Assembly: GCA_017853235.1 (NCBI GenBank)
Contig: JAFMJX010000122.1
Location: 1-5,484, forward strand
DNA: 5,484 bases
Origin: Chitinophagaceae bacterium
GTDB lineage: Bacteria > Bacteroidota > Bacteroidia > Chitinophagales > Chitinophagaceae
Reading direction: 5' to 3'
The number at the start of each line of letters is the position of its first letter. Within the stretch, counting starts at the first letter, position 1. The translations under genes were made by a program, and so were the position numbers. Below, piece by piece: positions 5,446-5,484 of the stretch. The notes under the pieces were generated by a model, which was given only the letters and a program-made list of their open reading frames with translations, did not search any database and was not told the origin of the DNA.

Positions 5446-5484
5446 CTACCCCATCACATTCCAATTTTTCACATTATTTAAAAT
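5446..5484 (-). CDS. Possible C-terminus of a convergent gene (truncated by window edge)
   Basis: On the minus strand the only frame open from the window edge gives 12 codons, ILNNVKNWNVMG, then TAG at 5448-5446. The other two minus frames stop within a few codons. A gene ending here would face the DUF423 gene tail to tail with 7 nt between stops. Twelve codons are too few to identify a protein or to exclude chance; the call rests on the otherwise featureless, non-terminated end of the window. Confidence 0.25.
   Translation of the reverse strand: MLNNVKNWNVMG

Noticed and set aside
1..5484. Search for CRISPR arrays, tRNA/rRNA genes, insertion sequences, toxin-antitoxin or defence cassettes
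   Set aside because: No spaced direct repeats, no cloverleaf-like sequence, no transposase or integrase motifs. Apart from the 50-aa membrane protein, the DUF4878-like lipoprotein and the 12-codon right-edge stub, the genes are recognisable housekeeping or metabolic families.

Overview
The window looks like ordinary chromosomal DNA from a low-GC member of the Bacteroidota, most likely a Chitinophagaceae-type organism. This rests on the AT-rich base composition, the absence of Shine-Dalgarno sequences before the starts, several good matches to the Bacteroidota -7 promoter element (TAnnTTTG), the type-2 PyrF, and the close fit of the GH13 enzyme and serine hydrolase to proteins typical of that phylum. 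The taxonomic call is an inference from style and remembered family resemblance, not from a search.

Layout. Positions 2-244 hold the C-terminal 80 codons of a beta-lactamase-like serine hydrolase, closed by a perfect 23-bp inverted repeat (261-307) that can act as a terminator in both directions. Two genes on the minus strand run towards this terminator: a DUF4878-like lipoprotein (615-1001) and a 50-residue membrane protein (387-539) with its own promoter-like element at 575-582. The rest is a plus-strand series divergent from the lipoprotein: a secreted GH13 alpha-amylase-family enzyme (1084-2436), pyrF (2487-3299), a glutaryl-CoA dehydrogenase (3345-4529), shikimate kinase aroK (4538-5056) and a DUF423 membrane protein (5046-5438). 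The last 39 bases may carry the C-terminus of a convergent minus-strand gene.

How the genes relate. They do not form one pathway: extracytoplasmic alpha-glucan hydrolysis, the last step of UMP synthesis, lysine/tryptophan catabolism through glutaryl-CoA, and the shikimate pathway sit side by side. The last three genes are tightly packed (8-nt gap, then an 11-nt overlap) and probably share a transcript starting at a promoter-like element at 3311-3318. The 50-nt gap between the GH13 gene and pyrF shows neither terminator nor clear promoter, so read-through is plausible.

I found no mobile element, CRISPR array, RNA gene or defence-like cassette, and nothing that amounts to a new biological system. 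The least explained item is the 50-residue membrane protein; the other observations are modest architectural points.
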